Positions 17,021-27,538 are shown, counted from the stretch's first letter. The stretch is DNA of 64,000 nucleotides from Nocardiopsis alba DSM 43377 (GCF_000341225.1 NZ_ANAC01000006.1:1-64000), one strand, 5' to 3'. Notes: generated by a model from the sequence alone, not told the origin. Numbers and translations are program-made.

Positions 17021-18694
17021 GTGCGAGCACGAACCGGTACACCATGGGTCGCCTTCTGCGGCGGAGGGGCCCTTCTCGCATCCCTGGTGGCGATGCCCCC
17101 CGCCCAGGCCGCCCCGCAGGGGCTCGCCCCGGAGGCCGCGGCCCCCGTCACCCGGGTCGACCAGCGCTCCCTGGACTGGCGCCCCTGCGAGGACCTCGAA
17201 CCGGTCGAGAACGAGACACTCGAATGCGCGACCCTCACCGTGCCCCTGGCCCGTGACGTCGCCCCCGCGAACACCCGGGACCTCGCCGAGACCGTGGACA
17301 TCGCACTCTCACGAGTGCCCGCCACCGGTACCGCCGAGCACACGATGCTGGTCAACCCGGGCGGCCCCGGCAGCGCCGGACGCCGCTGGGCCTCCCACAC
17401 CCACCTGCGCATGCCCGAGGAGCTACGCGAGATCTACGACGTGGTCGCCTTCGACCCGAGGGGCATGGGCGCCTCCACCCCTTCCGTCTCCTGCGACCCC
17501 GCGTTCTTCGCCCCGGTCCGCAAGGACACCGTCCCCGCCGACGAGCGGGAGGAGGCGGCCCTGCGCGCCGACGCCGAGGCCTACGCCCGCGCCTGCGCCG
17601 AGAACACCGGACCGATCCTGGACCACATGCGCACCGAGGACACCGCCCACGACATGGACGCCATCCGGGCGGCCCTGGGCCTCGACCGCATCGACTACCT
17701 GGGCTACTCCTACGGCAGCTACCTCGGCACCGTCTACAGCGCGCTCTACCCCGACCGGGTCCGCGCCCTGGTGCTGGACAGCGTCGTCGACCCGGACCGG
17801 CCCTGGTACGAGAGCAACCACGTGCAGAGCCGCTCGCTGGACCGTGCCGCCCGGAACTTCTTCGACTGGGTCGCCCGCCACGACGACGTCTACGGCCTCG
17901 GGACCGACGGCGAGACCGTCGCCCGCGCCTACTACGACCTGCGGTCCGAACTGCGCGCCACCCCGGCCGAGGGTACGGTCGGCCCCACCGAACTGGAGGG
18001 GGCCGTGATCGTGGTGGCCTACAGCGGCGGAACCTGGCCCGACGTGGCCCGGGCCCTGTCCGCCCGGATCCGCGAGGGCGACTCCGCCCCGCTACTGGAA
18101 CTGCACGAGGACTACGGCGACGACGCCGGCAGCGACCCCGCCTACGGCGGCTACCTCGCGGTCCAGTGCACCGACGCCGTGTGGCCGAGGGAGTGGGGGA
18201 CCTGGTCCGCCGACGCGCGCGGGGTCGACGCGGACGCCCCCTTCATGGGGTGGCATAACACCTGGTACAACGCTCCGTGCGCCACCTGGAGCGCCGAGTC
18301 CGAGCCCTGGTTCCAGGTCGGCGACGGCCCCGGCGAACACCCCGCCTACGACGGCCCCGCGCTCATCGTGCACGCCACCCACGACGGCGCCACCCCGGTG
18401 GAGGGCTCTCTGGCCCTGCGCGAGCGTCTGCCCGGTTCCTCGCTGGTGATCGAGGACGGCGGCATCACCCACGGAGTCTCGCTCACCGGCAATACCTGTG
18501 TGGACGAGACCGTCGTCGCCTACCTCCGCGAGGGACGCCTGCCCGAACGCGGAGAGGGCGGGGCCGACCTCACCTGTGACGGGCGACCCGAACCGGAGCC
18601 CCGCACCTCGCAGAGTTCCTCGCACACCCCGGTGGACCGACTCGGACCGATCGGTCTCGAATACCCGGGTGAGAGCGAAGCGTCGGTCGAATAG
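17021..18694 (+). CDS. secreted S33 alpha/beta-hydrolase, tripeptidyl aminopeptidase-like
   Basis: A 557-residue exported peptidase of the SlpD/tripeptidyl aminopeptidase type found in Streptomyces. An N-terminal signal peptide (residues 1-31, ending PPAQAAP) leads into the alpha/beta-hydrolase fold. The oxyanion region is NPGGPGSAG, the nucleophile Ser is in GYSYGSYLG, and the C-terminal TAP-like domain carries the Asp (HATHDGATPVEG) and His (GITHGVS). The start is a GTG with GGAGGATG upstream. It probably trims peptides outside the cell. The last 45 residues are polar and low in structure. Confidence 0.88.
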   Translation: MRARTGTPWVAFCGGGALLASLVAMPPAQAAPQGLAPEAAAPVTRVDQRSLDWRPCEDLEPVENETLECATLTVPLARDVAPANTRDLAETVDIALSRVPATGTAEHTMLVNPGGPGSAGRRWASHTHLRMPEELREIYDVVAFDPRGMGASTPSVSCDPAFFAPVRKDTVPADEREEAALRADAEAYARACAENTGPILDHMRTEDTAHDMDAIRAALGLDRIDYLGYSYGSYLGTVYSALYPDRVRALVLDSVVDPDRPWYESNHVQSRSLDRAARNFFDWVARHDDVYGLGTDGETVARAYYDLRSELRATPAEGTVGPTELEGAVIVVAYSGGTWPDVARALSARIREGDSAPLLELHEDYGDDAGSDPAYGGYLAVQCTDAVWPREWGTWSADARGVDADAPFMGWHNTWYNAPCATWSAESEPWFQVGDGPGEHPAYDGPALIVHATHDGATPVEGSLALRERLPGSSLVIEDGGITHGVSLTGNTCVDETVVAYLREGRLPERGEGGADLTCDGRPEPEPRTSQSSSHTPVDRLGPIGLEYPGESEASVE

Positions 18695-18779
18695 GCTGGG
18701 TTCGGCGCTCATTCGTCGTGGCACCGCGGACCGTTCCGGATACCGGTCCGGCGGGTCCACGGGAAGATGGGGAGATGCG

Positions 18780-19619
18780 ATGCTGCGGACCGCACCGGTT
18801 CGGATTCTGGGCGAACGCCATCGGGAGGCCGTGTACGCGCTCCTGGACGCCGACCCCGTGGGCAACGTCTTCGTGGCCTCGCGCCTGAGCACCACCGGGA
18901 TCTCCGGTGGCGGCGGCGCCGAGGTGTGGGGACACGTCGAGCGGGGTCGGCTCACCGCCCTGTGCTACTCCGGGGCCAACCTCGTCCCGGTCAACGCCGG
19001 ACCGGCCGCCATCCGCAGCTTCGCCGACCACGCCCGCTGGCGAGGACGACGCTGTTCGTCGATCGTCGGCCCGGTCGAGGCCGTCGGCGACTTCTGGGAA
19101 CAGATCGAACCGGCCTGGGGCCCCGCCCGCGCCATCCGCGCCAGCCAGCCGGTCCTGGAGATCGACGGCCCGCCGGCGGTACCCGCCGACCCCCTCGTAC
19201 GTCGCGTCCGTATCAGTGAACTCGACGCCCTCGTGCCCGCCTGCGTGGCCATGTTCACCGAGGAGGTCGGGGTCCCGCCGGACTCCGGCGACGGCGGAGC
19301 GCTCTACCGGGCCCGGGTCGAGGAGCTGGTCCGCACCGGCCGCGCCTTCGCCCGCATCGAGGACGGGCGGGTGGTCTTCAAGGCCGAGATCGGCGCCGTC
19401 ACCCCGCAGGTCTGCCAGATCCAGGGCGTGTGGGTCCACCCCGACCTGCGCGGCCGAGGCCACTCCACCGCCGGCATGGCCGCCGTGGTCTCCTACGCCC
19501 TCGCCGAGTTCGCGCCCCGGGTGACCCTCTACGTCAACGACTTCAACACCGCGGCCCGCGCCACCTACCGGAGGGTCGGCTTCCGCCAGGTCGGCGAGGT
19601 CATGTCCGTCCTGTTCTGA
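18780..19619 (+). CDS. GNAT acetyltransferase with N-terminal DUF4081 domain
   Basis: A 279-residue cytosolic N-acetyltransferase. The first 130 residues match the DUF4081-type domain that accompanies these proteins in actinobacteria. The second half is the GNAT fold with the acetyl-CoA loop VWVHPDLRGRGHSTAGM and the closing VNDFNTAARATYRRVGFR. The start ATG has GGGGAG 5 nt upstream. In M. tuberculosis the orthologue (Rv2867c) directly follows ispG; here 9.7 kb of accessory genes separates them. The acceptor substrate is unknown. Confidence 0.88.
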   Translation: MLRTAPVRILGERHREAVYALLDADPVGNVFVASRLSTTGISGGGGAEVWGHVERGRLTALCYSGANLVPVNAGPAAIRSFADHARWRGRRCSSIVGPVEAVGDFWEQIEPAWGPARAIRASQPVLEIDGPPAVPADPLVRRVRISELDALVPACVAMFTEEVGVPPDSGDGGALYRARVEELVRTGRAFARIEDGRVVFKAEIGAVTPQVCQIQGVWVHPDLRGRGHSTAGMAAVVSYALAEFAPRVTLYVNDFNTAARATYRRVGFRQVGEVMSVLF

Positions 19620-19740
19620 CCCCGCCCCGCCCGTTTCCGACGTTTCCCCGTCAGGTTCGCCCCGCTCCACGGACGCCGCGAGGACCCCCGGGTAGCGTGG
19701 AGGGACCCCGCCCCCGTTCCCCCGCGTCCGAGGAAGACCG

Positions 19741-20964
19741 ATGCTCCGTAACCCGACCGGGCGCGACCGGCTGGGCCTGGCCCTCCTGCTCGCCATGCTC
19801 ACGGTGTTGGGCCCGCTCAACATCGACATGTACCTTCCGGCCTTCCCGGAGATCTCGGCCGACCTCGGCGCCTCCGCGTCCCAGGTCCAGGCGAGCCTCA
19901 CCTCCTGCCTGATCGGGCTCGCGGTGGGACAGGTCGTCATCGGTTCGGTCAGCGACGCGCGCGGACGGCGAGGTCCCCTCCTGGTCTGCGGCGTCCTCTT
20001 CGTCCTGGCCTCCGCGCTGTGCGCGCTGGCCCCCGGAACCCTCGTGCTGATCCTGGGCCGTTTCCTCCAGGGGTTCACCGCCGGGGCCGGGGTGGTCCTC
20101 TCGCGGGCCGTGGTGCGCGACGTCTTCGACGGGGCGGCGCTCACCCGCTTCTTCGCCCTGATCATGGTGGTCGTCGCGGTCGCCCCGATGGTCGCGCCGA
20201 TCCTGGGCGGCGGTGTCCTGTGGCTGCCCTTCACGGACTGGCGGAGCGTCTTCTGGTCGCTGGCCCTCCTGGGCGTGGTGATCGTCCTGGTGGTGGCGGC
20301 GCGTCTTCCCGAGACCCTCCCCGCGGAACGGCGTATCCCCGCCACCCTGGGCGGGAGCCTGCGCGCCATGGGAGCCCTCCTCCGGGACCGCCGCTACTTG
20401 GGGTACACCCTCGTCGTCGGGTTGTTGCACGGTGGCAGCTTCGCCTACGTGGCCGGCACCCCCTTCGTCTACCAGGACCTGTACGGGGTCTCCCCGCAGG
20501 TGTTCGGCCTGCTGTTCGGGGTCAACGGCGTCGCGATCATCCTGGGCAGCGCGGCGGTGGGCCGGCTCGGCGAGAGCGTGGGGGAACGTCCTCTGCTCCG
20601 CCTCGCGGTCGTCACCGCCCTGGCGGCCACGACGGTGGTGCTCGGCACCGCGCTCCTCCAAGGGCCGCTGATCCTCCTGGTCGTCCCCATCTTCGTCTAC
20701 ATGACCTGCATGGGCGTGATCCTCACCGGATCCTTCGCCCTGGCGATGGAGGGCCAGGAGAGCCGGGCGGGCAGCGCCGGATCTCTCCTGGGCGCCCTCC
20801 CGATGCTGATCGGCGCCGTCGTGGCGCCCCTGGTCGGAGTGGACGAGACCACGGCCGTCCCCATGGGGATCCTCCTGTGCGCGACCTCGGCCCTGGGTCT
20901 CCTCGCCCTGGTCACGATGACCGGCGCGCCCGGGCGGGAGACCGAGAGGATTTCAAAGACATGA
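19741..20964 (+). CDS. Bcr/CflA family multidrug efflux MFS transporter
   Basis: A 407-residue inner-membrane proton antiporter with 12 predicted helices. The N-terminus has LNIDMYLPAFPEIS, the signature of Bcr/CflA (DHA1) pumps, followed by the loop 2-3 motif GSVSDARGRRGPLL. TM4-TM5 contain LGRFLQGFTAGAGVVLSRAVVRD (motif B/C region, basic residue within the membrane). Substrates in the family include bicyclomycin, chloramphenicol and sulfonamides; the one here is not known. It has no partner gene and ends in a bidirectional terminator. Confidence 0.9.
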   Translation: MLRNPTGRDRLGLALLLAMLTVLGPLNIDMYLPAFPEISADLGASASQVQASLTSCLIGLAVGQVVIGSVSDARGRRGPLLVCGVLFVLASALCALAPGTLVLILGRFLQGFTAGAGVVLSRAVVRDVFDGAALTRFFALIMVVVAVAPMVAPILGGGVLWLPFTDWRSVFWSLALLGVVIVLVVAARLPETLPAERRIPATLGGSLRAMGALLRDRRYLGYTLVVGLLHGGSFAYVAGTPFVYQDLYGVSPQVFGLLFGVNGVAIILGSAAVGRLGESVGERPLLRLAVVTALAATTVVLGTALLQGPLILLVVPIFVYMTCMGVILTGSFALAMEGQESRAGSAGSLLGALPMLIGAVVAPLVGVDETTAVPMGILLCATSALGLLALVTMTGAPGRETERISKT

Positions 20965-20970
20965 GACGAC

Positions 20971-21007
20971 GGAGGGGCGGGGCACGCCGCGCGCGCCCCG
21001 CCCCTCC
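20971..21007. terminator. bidirectional terminator, MFS pump and ABC operon
   Basis: GGAGGGGCGGGGC (20971-20983) and GCCCCGCCCCTCC (20995-21007) are exact complements with an 11-nt loop, between the convergent stops at 20964 and 21022. Confidence 0.75.
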
Positions 21008-21021
21008 CCTCGGCCACGGAG

Positions 21022-22689
21022 CTAGACCTCGCGGACCTCGTCGCTCTCGGCGTCCATACCGAGACGCTCGGGGGCGCCGGGGAAGGACAGCTCGAAGTCG
21101 GGGGTGTCGGCGATCAGGGCGCGCGTGTACTCGTGCTCGGGGGACGACATCACCGTGCCGACCGGACCGTACTCCACGATCTCGCCCTTGTTGAGGATCG
21201 CCACCCGGTCGGCGATGTTGGACACCAACGCGATGTTGTGGGTGACGAACAGCAGGGCCATGCCCTCGTCCTGCAACGAACGCAGCAGCTTGACGATCTC
21301 CGCCTGCACCGAGACGTCCAGCGCCGAGGTGATCTCGTCGCACACCAGCAGGTCGGGGCGGGTCGCCACGGCGCGCGCGATGCACACGCGCTGACGCTCA
21401 CCGCCGCTGAGCTGCTCGGGGAAACGATCGGCGTAGGAGGCGGGCAACGCCGCACGCTCCAGCGCCTCGGCCACGACCCGGTCGGGGGAGTCGGGGCGGC
21501 CCACCAGGTGGCGGTAGGGGCCCAGGATCTGCTCGCGGACCCGCTTGCGCGGGTTCAGCGCCTCGTACGGGTTCTGGAACACGTACTGGATCCGTCGACG
21601 CTGGTCGGCGGTGCGCCGGTAGCTGCTGGTCGCCAGCGGCGAGCCGTCGAAGAGCATCTCCCCGGAGAACTGGTGGTGCAGACCCGCCACCGAACGCGAC
21701 AGGGTCGTCTTTCCCGACCCGGACTCGCCGAGCAGGGCCACGCACTCGCCGGCGGAGACCGACAGGTCGATCCCCTCCAGCACCCGGGTGCGTCCGTACC
21801 CCGCGGACAGATCGCCGATCCGCAGCAGCGGCTCGTCCGTACGGGCCTCGGGTTCCTCGTGGCCCGACGTCCGCAGCAGGGGCACCGCCATCAGCAGACG
21901 GCGCGTGTACTCGTGTCGAGGGTCGGACAGGACCTCGGTGGTACGGCCGTGCTCGACCAGCTCGCCCCGGTACATGACGGCGACGTCGTCGGCCAGGTCC
22001 GCGACCACCGCCATGTCGTGGCTGATGTACACACCGGCGGTCCCGTAGTCGCGGGTCATCGACCGGATGGTCTCCAGCACGTGCGCCTGGGTGGTCACGT
22101 CCAGACCCGTGGTCGGCTCGTCCATCACGATCAGGTCGGGACGTCCCACGAACGCCATCGCGATCGCCACGCGCTGCTGCTGTCCACCGGACAGCTGGTG
22201 CGGGTAGCGGCGCAGGAAGGCGTCGTCGTCGGGCAGCGCCACCTCGCGGAGGACCTCGCGCACCCGCTCCATCACCTGGTCCCGGCCCAGTGAGGCGTCG
22301 TGCAGGGCCTCGGAGAGCTGGACGCCCAGGCGCAGCGCGGGGTTGAGCGCCGAGGCCGGCGACTGCGGGATGTAGGCCACGGCGCGGCCTCGCAGCCGTC
22401 GCACCTGTCGCTCGGACAGCGCCGCCAGGTCGTGCTCGCCGACCCGCACCCGGCCCCGGACGATCTCCGTGGCTCGCTTGAGGTGGGCCAGCAGCGACAG
22501 GCCCAGGGTGGTCTTGCCCGACCCCGACTCGCCCACCAGACCGAGGATCTCGCCCCGGTTCACGGTCAGGGACACGTCGCTGATGATCTCGACGTCCGAG
22601 GGACGGCCGATCACCGTGATCCCGTCGACCTCCAGGACGACACCGTTCCGGGTCTCCGGTCCGGTGTTCTTCTCCGTCTGCTCCGTCAC
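21022..22689 (-). CDS. peptide ABC transporter, fused double ATPase (DppD-DppF type)
   Basis: A 555-residue cytoplasmic protein with two complete nucleotide-binding domains that power oligopeptide or dipeptide import. Each half has Walker A (GESGSGKTT, twice), a signature (LSGGQQQR in the first, LSGGERQR in the second), Walker B ([24 protein letters not shown]) and the H-loop. Such fusions of the usual DppD and DppF subunits are common in actinobacteria. The GTG at 22689 overlaps the permease stop by 4 nt (GTGA), which indicates translational coupling. It is the last gene of the four-gene operon. Confidence 0.93.
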   Translation of the reverse strand: MTEQTEKNTGPETRNGVVLEVDGITVIGRPSDVEIISDVSLTVNRGEILGLVGESGSGKTTLGLSLLAHLKRATEIVRGRVRVGEHDLAALSERQVRRLRGRAVAYIPQSPASALNPALRLGVQLSEALHDASLGRDQVMERVREVLREVALPDDDAFLRRYPHQLSGGQQQRVAIAMAFVGRPDLIVMDEPTTGLDVTTQAHVLETIRSMTRDYGTAGVYISHDMAVVADLADDVAVMYRGELVEHGRTTEVLSDPRHEYTRRLLMAVPLLRTSGHEEPEARTDEPLLRIGDLSAGYGRTRVLEGIDLSVSAGECVALLGESGSGKTTLSRSVAGLHHQFSGEMLFDGSPLATSSYRRTADQRRRIQYVFQNPYEALNPRKRVREQILGPYRHLVGRPDSPDRVVAEALERAALPASYADRFPEQLSGGERQRVCIARAVATRPDLLVCDEITSALDVSVQAEIVKLLRSLQDEGMALLFVTHNIALVSNIADRVAILNKGEIVEYGPVGTVMSSPEHEYTRALIADTPDFELSFPGAPERLGMDAESDEVREV

Positions 22690-23570
22690 TTCTCGACCCC
22701 CCGGTCGATACCGATCGCCGCGCGGGAGAGCCCGTCGGTGATGAGGTTGGCGCCCACGGTCAGGATGGCGATCGCCGTCACGGGCAGTGCCACCGCCCAC
22801 GGCTGGACCGCCATGCCCTGCCGGTTCTCGTTGATCATCAGCCCCCAGTCGGCGGTGGGCGGTTGCAGACCCATGCCGAGGAAGCCCAGCACGGCCACCA
22901 CGCCGATGGAGTAGGTCAGACGCAGGCCCAGCTCCACCAGGAGCGGGCTGGTCACGTTCGGGAGGATCTCCACGACCATGATCCGCCAACGGGGCAGACC
23001 GATCGCCTCGGCCGCCTTCACGTAGTCCTGTTCGATCACCTTGCGGGTCGCCTCGCGGATCACCCGGGCCACACGCGGCATGTGCGAGACCGCGATGACG
23101 GCCACGATCAGCCAGACCTTCGGGCCGATGATCGACATCACCAGCAGCGCGGCGATGAGCTGCGGGAAGGCCAGCAGCACGTCGTTGGTCCGCATGAGGA
23201 CGTCGTCCACCCAACCGCGACGGTAACCGGCGACGATGCCGACCACCGTTCCGGCGGCCACACCGATGCCCGCGGCCGCGCCGGCCAGCAGGAGCAGGGT
23301 CCATCCACCCCACAGGAAGCGGGTCAGGACGTCACGGCCGCGGTTGTCGCCGCCGAACATGGCGCCGGCGGCGTCCGCCTCGAACGGCCTGGCCACGAAC
23401 TCGGTCGGGGTGTAGGGGGCGATGAAGGGGCCCACCACGGCGATCAGGACGATCAGACCGGTCAGGACCACACCCACCTTGGTGCGGCCGAAACGCCACG
23501 CGGTGCGGAACAGACCCGGACGACGCCGGGCCGGAGCCTCGGAGACGGTGTTCGTCGAAGACGCGTTCAT
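22686..23570 (-). CDS. peptide ABC transporter permease, DppC type
   Basis: A 294-residue inner-membrane subunit with six predicted helices and the cytoplasmic coupling motif [14 protein letters not shown]-like ([19 protein letters not shown], near residues 190-210) that contacts the ATPase. The N-terminal OppC-type segment and [15 protein letters not shown] are family traits. Its ATG overlaps the preceding permease stop by 4 nt and its stop overlaps the ATPase start. The substrate class is probably peptides or nickel-type ligands, set by the binding protein of the operon. Confidence 0.93.
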   Translation of the reverse strand: MNASSTNTVSEAPARRRPGLFRTAWRFGRTKVGVVLTGLIVLIAVVGPFIAPYTPTEFVARPFEADAAGAMFGGDNRGRDVLTRFLWGGWTLLLLAGAAAGIGVAAGTVVGIVAGYRRGWVDDVLMRTNDVLLAFPQLIAALLVMSIIGPKVWLIVAVIAVSHMPRVARVIREATRKVIEQDYVKAAEAIGLPRWRIMVVEILPNVTSPLLVELGLRLTYSIGVVAVLGFLGMGLQPPTADWGLMINENRQGMAVQPWAVALPVTAIAILTVGANLITDGLSRAAIGIDRGVEK

Positions 23571-24502
23571 CGGTTCGCGACCCTCACCTTCGGGTTGGCC
23601 GCCAGCCCGATCACGTCGGCGATCAGGTTGACCAGGATGTAGATCCCCGCGATGAGCAGGACCACGGCCTGGATCAGCGGAACGTCACGGTTCTCGATGG
23701 CGTCCATGAGGATCTTGCCGATACCGGGGAAGTTGAACAGGAACTCGATGGCCACCACGCCACCGGCCAGCCAGGCGAGCTGGAGGGCGACGACCTGGGC
23801 CACGGGGCCGATCGCGTTGGGGGCGGCGTGACGCCACAGCACCGTGCGCTCGGACATGCCCTTGAGTCGCGCCTGCTGCACGTACTCGCTCTCCAGGACC
23901 TCGATCATCGTCGCCCGCATCATGCGGACGATCGGCGGGGCCACGGCCAGGGCCAGGGTCAGGACGGGCAGCACCCACTGCTCGGGGCCGCCGTCACGGG
24001 CGTAGACGGATGGGAACAGGCCCAGTCCGCCGGGACCCAGGAGGAGGATCGCCAGGATGCCGATGACGAACTCGGGGATGGAGGCGACGACCAGCGTGCC
24101 CATGGAGGAGGCGTGGTCGAAGCCGCGGTCCCGGCGCAGCGCGCTGAAGGCGCCGACGAACAGGGCGATGGGGGTCGCCACGAGGGCGGACAGTCCCATC
24201 AGGGTCATCGAGCTGCGGATGGGGTCGGCCAGGTATTCGGCGACGGGCAGCCTGTTGGAGAAGGAGGTGCCCAGGTCCCCCTGGAGGATCCCCTGGAGCC
24301 ACTGGAGGTACTGCACGGCCACCGGCTGATCCAGATTGAGCTGGTCGCGGAGGGCCGCCAGACGCTCGGGGGTGGCGTCCCGGCCCAGGATGAGCTGGGC
24401 CGCGTCACCCGGCAGTGCCTGCGTGGCCGCGAAGACCACGAGCGACACCGCCCAGAGCGTCAGTGCGCCGAAGAACAGGCGGACGACGATGAGTCGAGTC
24501 AT
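23567..24502 (-). CDS. peptide ABC transporter permease, DppB type
   Basis: A 311-residue inner-membrane subunit beginning MTRLIVVRLFFGALTLWAVS, the normal DppB N-terminus. LPGDAAQLILG and the periplasmic LNLDQPVAVQYLQWL are family motifs. The EYVQQARLKGMSERTVLWRH segment is the coupling helix. The ATG at 24502 was chosen for family alignment, although the upstream ribosome site is weak (CGAAAG). It overlaps the DppC gene by 4 nt and follows the binding-protein gene after 191 nt that contain a hairpin. Confidence 0.93.
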   Translation of the reverse strand: MTRLIVVRLFFGALTLWAVSLVVFAATQALPGDAAQLILGRDATPERLAALRDQLNLDQPVAVQYLQWLQGILQGDLGTSFSNRLPVAEYLADPIRSSMTLMGLSALVATPIALFVGAFSALRRDRGFDHASSMGTLVVASIPEFVIGILAILLLGPGGLGLFPSVYARDGGPEQWVLPVLTLALAVAPPIVRMMRATMIEVLESEYVQQARLKGMSERTVLWRHAAPNAIGPVAQVVALQLAWLAGGVVAIEFLFNFPGIGKILMDAIENRDVPLIQAVVLLIAGIYILVNLIADVIGLAANPKVRVANR

Positions 24503-24624
24503 GGTGAACTTTCGGTAGCGGGCCCGAGGAGTTCCGCCGGGGGAGAGAGGAGGCGCGGGCCCGAGAGGACGGGGGTCGAAGGGAACGCTTCGGAAAGCGC
24601 GTACCCGGGGCCGGAGCCGGCCGG

Positions 24625-24659
24625 CCCTCTCGGGGCGCCCGCGCGCCTCCCCGAGAGGG
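24625..24659 (-). terminator. intra-operon hairpin between binding protein and permease genes
   Basis: CCCTCTCGGGG (24625-24635) and CCCCGAGAGGG (24649-24659) pair around a 13-nt loop, 35 nt past the binding-protein stop. Such stems usually stabilise or partially terminate the binding-protein mRNA so that it outnumbers the membrane subunits. Confidence 0.65.
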
Positions 24660-24693
24660 GGAGGGCACGGGCGAACGCTCCGAAGGAGGCGAC

Positions 24694-26301
24694 CTAGTCC
24701 TGTTCCATCCACATGGTGTGGAAGGCGTAGGAGCCCAGCGGGTGGCCGGAGACGGCGGGGGACAGGCCGTGCACCCGGACCGAGTGGGCGTCGAGCAGGT
24801 TCACGAAGCCCCACACGATGTAGCCGCCCTCTTCGTACTCGATCTCCTGGGCCTTGCGGATGAGCTCGTTGCGCTCGTCCTCGTCGGGGGTGCTACGGGC
24901 CTTCTCCAGGTACTCCAGCCACTCCTCGTGCTCGCCCCACATGGTCTCGTTGTAGGGGGCGCCCACGACGGAGCCCTGGGTGGTCTGGGTGATGTAGTTG
25001 CGGGCGCTCCAGAAGTCCTGGCCGAAGGGGTAGGGGAAGCCCTCCTCCGGGTTCCAGTAGTCGCTGGGGTTGACCCGGCGAAGGGTCACGTTCACCCCGG
25101 CCTCACGGGCCTGCTCCTGGAAGACCTCGGCGGCGGCGACCACACCGGCGCTGATGTCGGAGGTGACCAGTTCGACGTCCAGGCCGTTCTCGTGACCGGC
25201 GTCGGCCAGCAGACGCTTGGCCTCGGCGATGTCCTGCTCGCGCTGATCGAAGTCCTCGGGGTAGGACGGGTCCATGCGGGCGTACATGTCGTTGCCGATC
25301 TGGCCGTACCCGGCCAGCGCCTGGTCGACCATCTGCTGGCGGTCCACGATGAGGCGGAAGGCCTGACGGACGCGCACGTCGTCGAAGGGCTTCTCCTCGA
25401 CGTTCATGGTGAACGGCAGCCACATGCCGGTCTCGGACTCCATGATCGTCATGTTCGGGTCGCCCTCGATGATGGCGACCTGGGTGTGCGGCACCTGGCT
25501 GATGACGTGGACGTTGCCGCTGTTGAGGGCGTTGACGCGCGCGTCGTCGTCGGGGAAGTCGATGATCTCCAGCTCGTCGACGTACGGAAGGCCCTCCATA
25601 TGGAAGCCCTCGTGCCGCTCGAAGACGCTGTACTCGCCGACCCGGAACTCGGCGAACTTGAAGGGGCCACAGCCGATCGGGTTCTCCGGGTCGTAGTCCA
25701 CGGGGACGACGCAGTTGTAGTACTCGGCGAGAGCCTCGGGGAGGGTGACCAGCGGTTCGTCGACGTGGATGATCACGGTCCGCTCGTCGACGATCTCCAG
25801 CTTCTCGGGGTCGACGCCGGGCATGTCGCCCTTGCCGCGCTGGGGGTCGTCCGGGTCGAGGATGCGCTTGAGGGAGTAGACGACCGCCTCGGAGTCGACG
25901 GGGGAGTCGTCGTGGAAGGTCAGCCCCTCCTTGAGGACCAGGGTCCACTCGGTGGCGTCCTCGTTGGGCTCCAGGGACTCGGCCAGGTACGGCTCGATGG
26001 TGCCGTCGTTGTCGTAGCGCATCAACGCCGCGTAGAGCGCGAAGTTACGCGCGATGTCGACGTTGTCGGTGGGGTCGTGCGCGTCCAGGGTGTCGTTGGC
26101 GCCGCCGCCCGCCACACCGATCTTGAGTCGGCCGCCACGCTGGGGCTCGCCCTCCGCGCCACCGCCCGAACCGGAGTCCGATCCGCCGCAGGCGGCCAGG
26201 ACCGGGGCGAGAGCCGCTCCGGCCGCTGAGGCCTTGAGGAGGCTGCGGCGGCTGGTGAGCATCTTGGACGCGGGGGTGGACTCTTCGGACAGGGACGGCA
26301 C
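24694..26301 (-). CDS. peptide ABC transporter substrate-binding lipoprotein
   Basis: A 535-residue extracytoplasmic SBP_bac_5 family protein. The signal region holds a twin-arginine-like TSRRSLLKA and a lipobox LAAC (Cys38), so it is probably exported and lipid-anchored. A Ser/Gly linker follows, then the mature binding fold (PYLAESLEPNEDATEWT and LTFHDDSPVDSEAVVYSL are typical). The GTG at 26301 has TTTGAGGTG 4-5 nt upstream; an ATG 13 codons later is also possible. It heads the operon with two permeases and the fused ATPase. Ligand is probably an oligopeptide. Confidence 0.92.
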   Translation of the reverse strand: MPSLSEESTPASKMLTSRRSLLKASAAGAALAPVLAACGGSDSGSGGGAEGEPQRGGRLKIGVAGGGANDTLDAHDPTDNVDIARNFALYAALMRYDNDGTIEPYLAESLEPNEDATEWTLVLKEGLTFHDDSPVDSEAVVYSLKRILDPDDPQRGKGDMPGVDPEKLEIVDERTVIIHVDEPLVTLPEALAEYYNCVVPVDYDPENPIGCGPFKFAEFRVGEYSVFERHEGFHMEGLPYVDELEIIDFPDDDARVNALNSGNVHVISQVPHTQVAIIEGDPNMTIMESETGMWLPFTMNVEEKPFDDVRVRQAFRLIVDRQQMVDQALAGYGQIGNDMYARMDPSYPEDFDQREQDIAEAKRLLADAGHENGLDVELVTSDISAGVVAAAEVFQEQAREAGVNVTLRRVNPSDYWNPEEGFPYPFGQDFWSARNYITQTTQGSVVGAPYNETMWGEHEEWLEYLEKARSTPDEDERNELIRKAQEIEYEEGGYIVWGFVNLLDAHSVRVHGLSPAVSGHPLGSYAFHTMWMEQD

Positions 26302-27010
26302 GTGGCACCTCAAAGGGACGGGGAACATCGGTCGGCCGACACGTCGATGACACGCGGTGACTGGGGGGCTGCCCCCGGGTGGTGCGGGATGCCGGCATCA
26401 AGATCCTTGTTCGCCCTACATCAAGCGTCAAACGATGCCCAGAGACCTTCGGGGTGCTCTTCGGGGAGATCCGGTGAGCGTGTCGACGCGGAGTGGGGTT
26501 CTCGCCGAAACCCGTTGTGATCAGGGCGTTCTCGCGTGGGGTAGAGGTGACTTTGCGTGTTCGGTTCTGTGCGGTCGATGAGCCGTGGTAGTGGGCTTTG
26601 GTGCCCTTGGGGCGCCCGGTGTTGTTTCACCATCGTTGTCCCCAGGAAGCGAAAACGTGGTGTTTAAGAGAGTTTTTTTCGTCTTTGCCAGGGGGTCGAT
26701 CACTCTGGGTAGTTCTCCCGAGTTCAGGGGGGAGGGCGATCGCATACCCTTCGGGGGGTCGGTGGGTTCCGGCGGTCCCCATGGGGAGGATTGTGACAGC
26801 GCATTGCCAACGTGTTGCACCTCACAGGCATCTCTTCAGGGGCCGGACTGTTTCCTTTGTGCACATCGGGGAGGACACGGGAGGGGCTTTTGTGGCCAAT
26901 ACCCGGCGCCACGAACGCGGGTGTGCTGTTCTGGACTCGGTACACCCTTGTCTAAGGTGAGTGCGGACGGCGCGACCCGCGCGCCCGACGCGGGTGATTG
27001 GAGTGACCGG
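26302..27010. other. 709-nt gene-free region between divergent genes
   Basis: The segment between the binding-protein gene and the anti-sigma-type gene is clearly richer in A and T than the coding DNA, with a run of seven T at about 26671. Open frames here use many A/T third positions, unlike the genes of this window, so I call none of them. It should contain both divergent promoters. GTGACAGCG with GGGAGG upstream near 26792 is the only start-like site. Confidence 0.5.
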
Positions 27011-27538
27011 ATGGCTGAGGCGAGGCAACTCCGGGACTATGTGCCCGCGGAGGCCCCGGAGGCCGCGTCGTCGACGGCGCCGACGATCGACGTCGGCGAT
27101 CTGACGGGTGGGGTCACCGACCACACCGTGTGGAGTTGCGCGGGGAACCTGACCGCCGTGCGTTCCATCCGCGCCCGTGTTCGTGAGTTCCTCACCCGTA
27201 CCGGGCACTCCGAGGGTGCTCTGGACGACGCCGAGCTGGCCGTGAGCGAGCTGGCGACCAACGCCCTGCTGCACTCCCGCTCCGGGCAGAGCGGCGGGGT
27301 CATGACCCTGTTCATCCGCTCCGACGAGCAGCGCCTGAGGGTGGCCGTCGCCGACCAGGGCGCGCGTGAGCCCGAGGGCGTGGCCGACGAGCACACCCGC
27401 GAGGACGGCGACGACTACGGTCGCGGCAAGCTCATCGTGGACAACTGCGCCACGCGCAGCGGCGAGTACTGGAGCGACGCCACGCACGTGGCCTGGTTCG
27501 AGATCGACGACGAGGGATCGGCCGCGCGGGACTCCTGA
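27011..27538 (+). CDS. anti-sigma-type histidine-kinase-like ATPase (RsbW/SpoIIAB-like)
   Basis: A 175-residue protein with the HATPase_c_2 fold used by actinobacterial anti-sigma factors and switch kinases. The N box is AVSELATNALLHSRSG, the G1 box is VADQGAREP and the G2 box is DDYGRGKLIVDN. The first 45 residues are Ala/Pro-rich and not conserved. The ATG at 27011 has GGAG 7 nt upstream; an in-frame GTG at 26957 is an alternative. No sigma factor or anti-anti-sigma gene is adjacent, so its partner must be encoded elsewhere. Confidence 0.85.
   Translation: MAEARQLRDYVPAEAPEAASSTAPTIDVGDLTGGVTDHTVWSCAGNLTAVRSIRARVREFLTRTGHSEGALDDAELAVSELATNALLHSRSGQSGGVMTLFIRSDEQRLRVAVADQGAREPEGVADEHTREDGDDYGRGKLIVDNCATRSGEYWSDATHVAWFEIDDEGSAARDS

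Noticed and set aside
26598-26960. Small plus-strand protein gene in the 26.3-27.0 kb gap
   Set aside because: The frame has low third-position GC, no family likeness and no well-spaced ribosome site. It looks non-coding.
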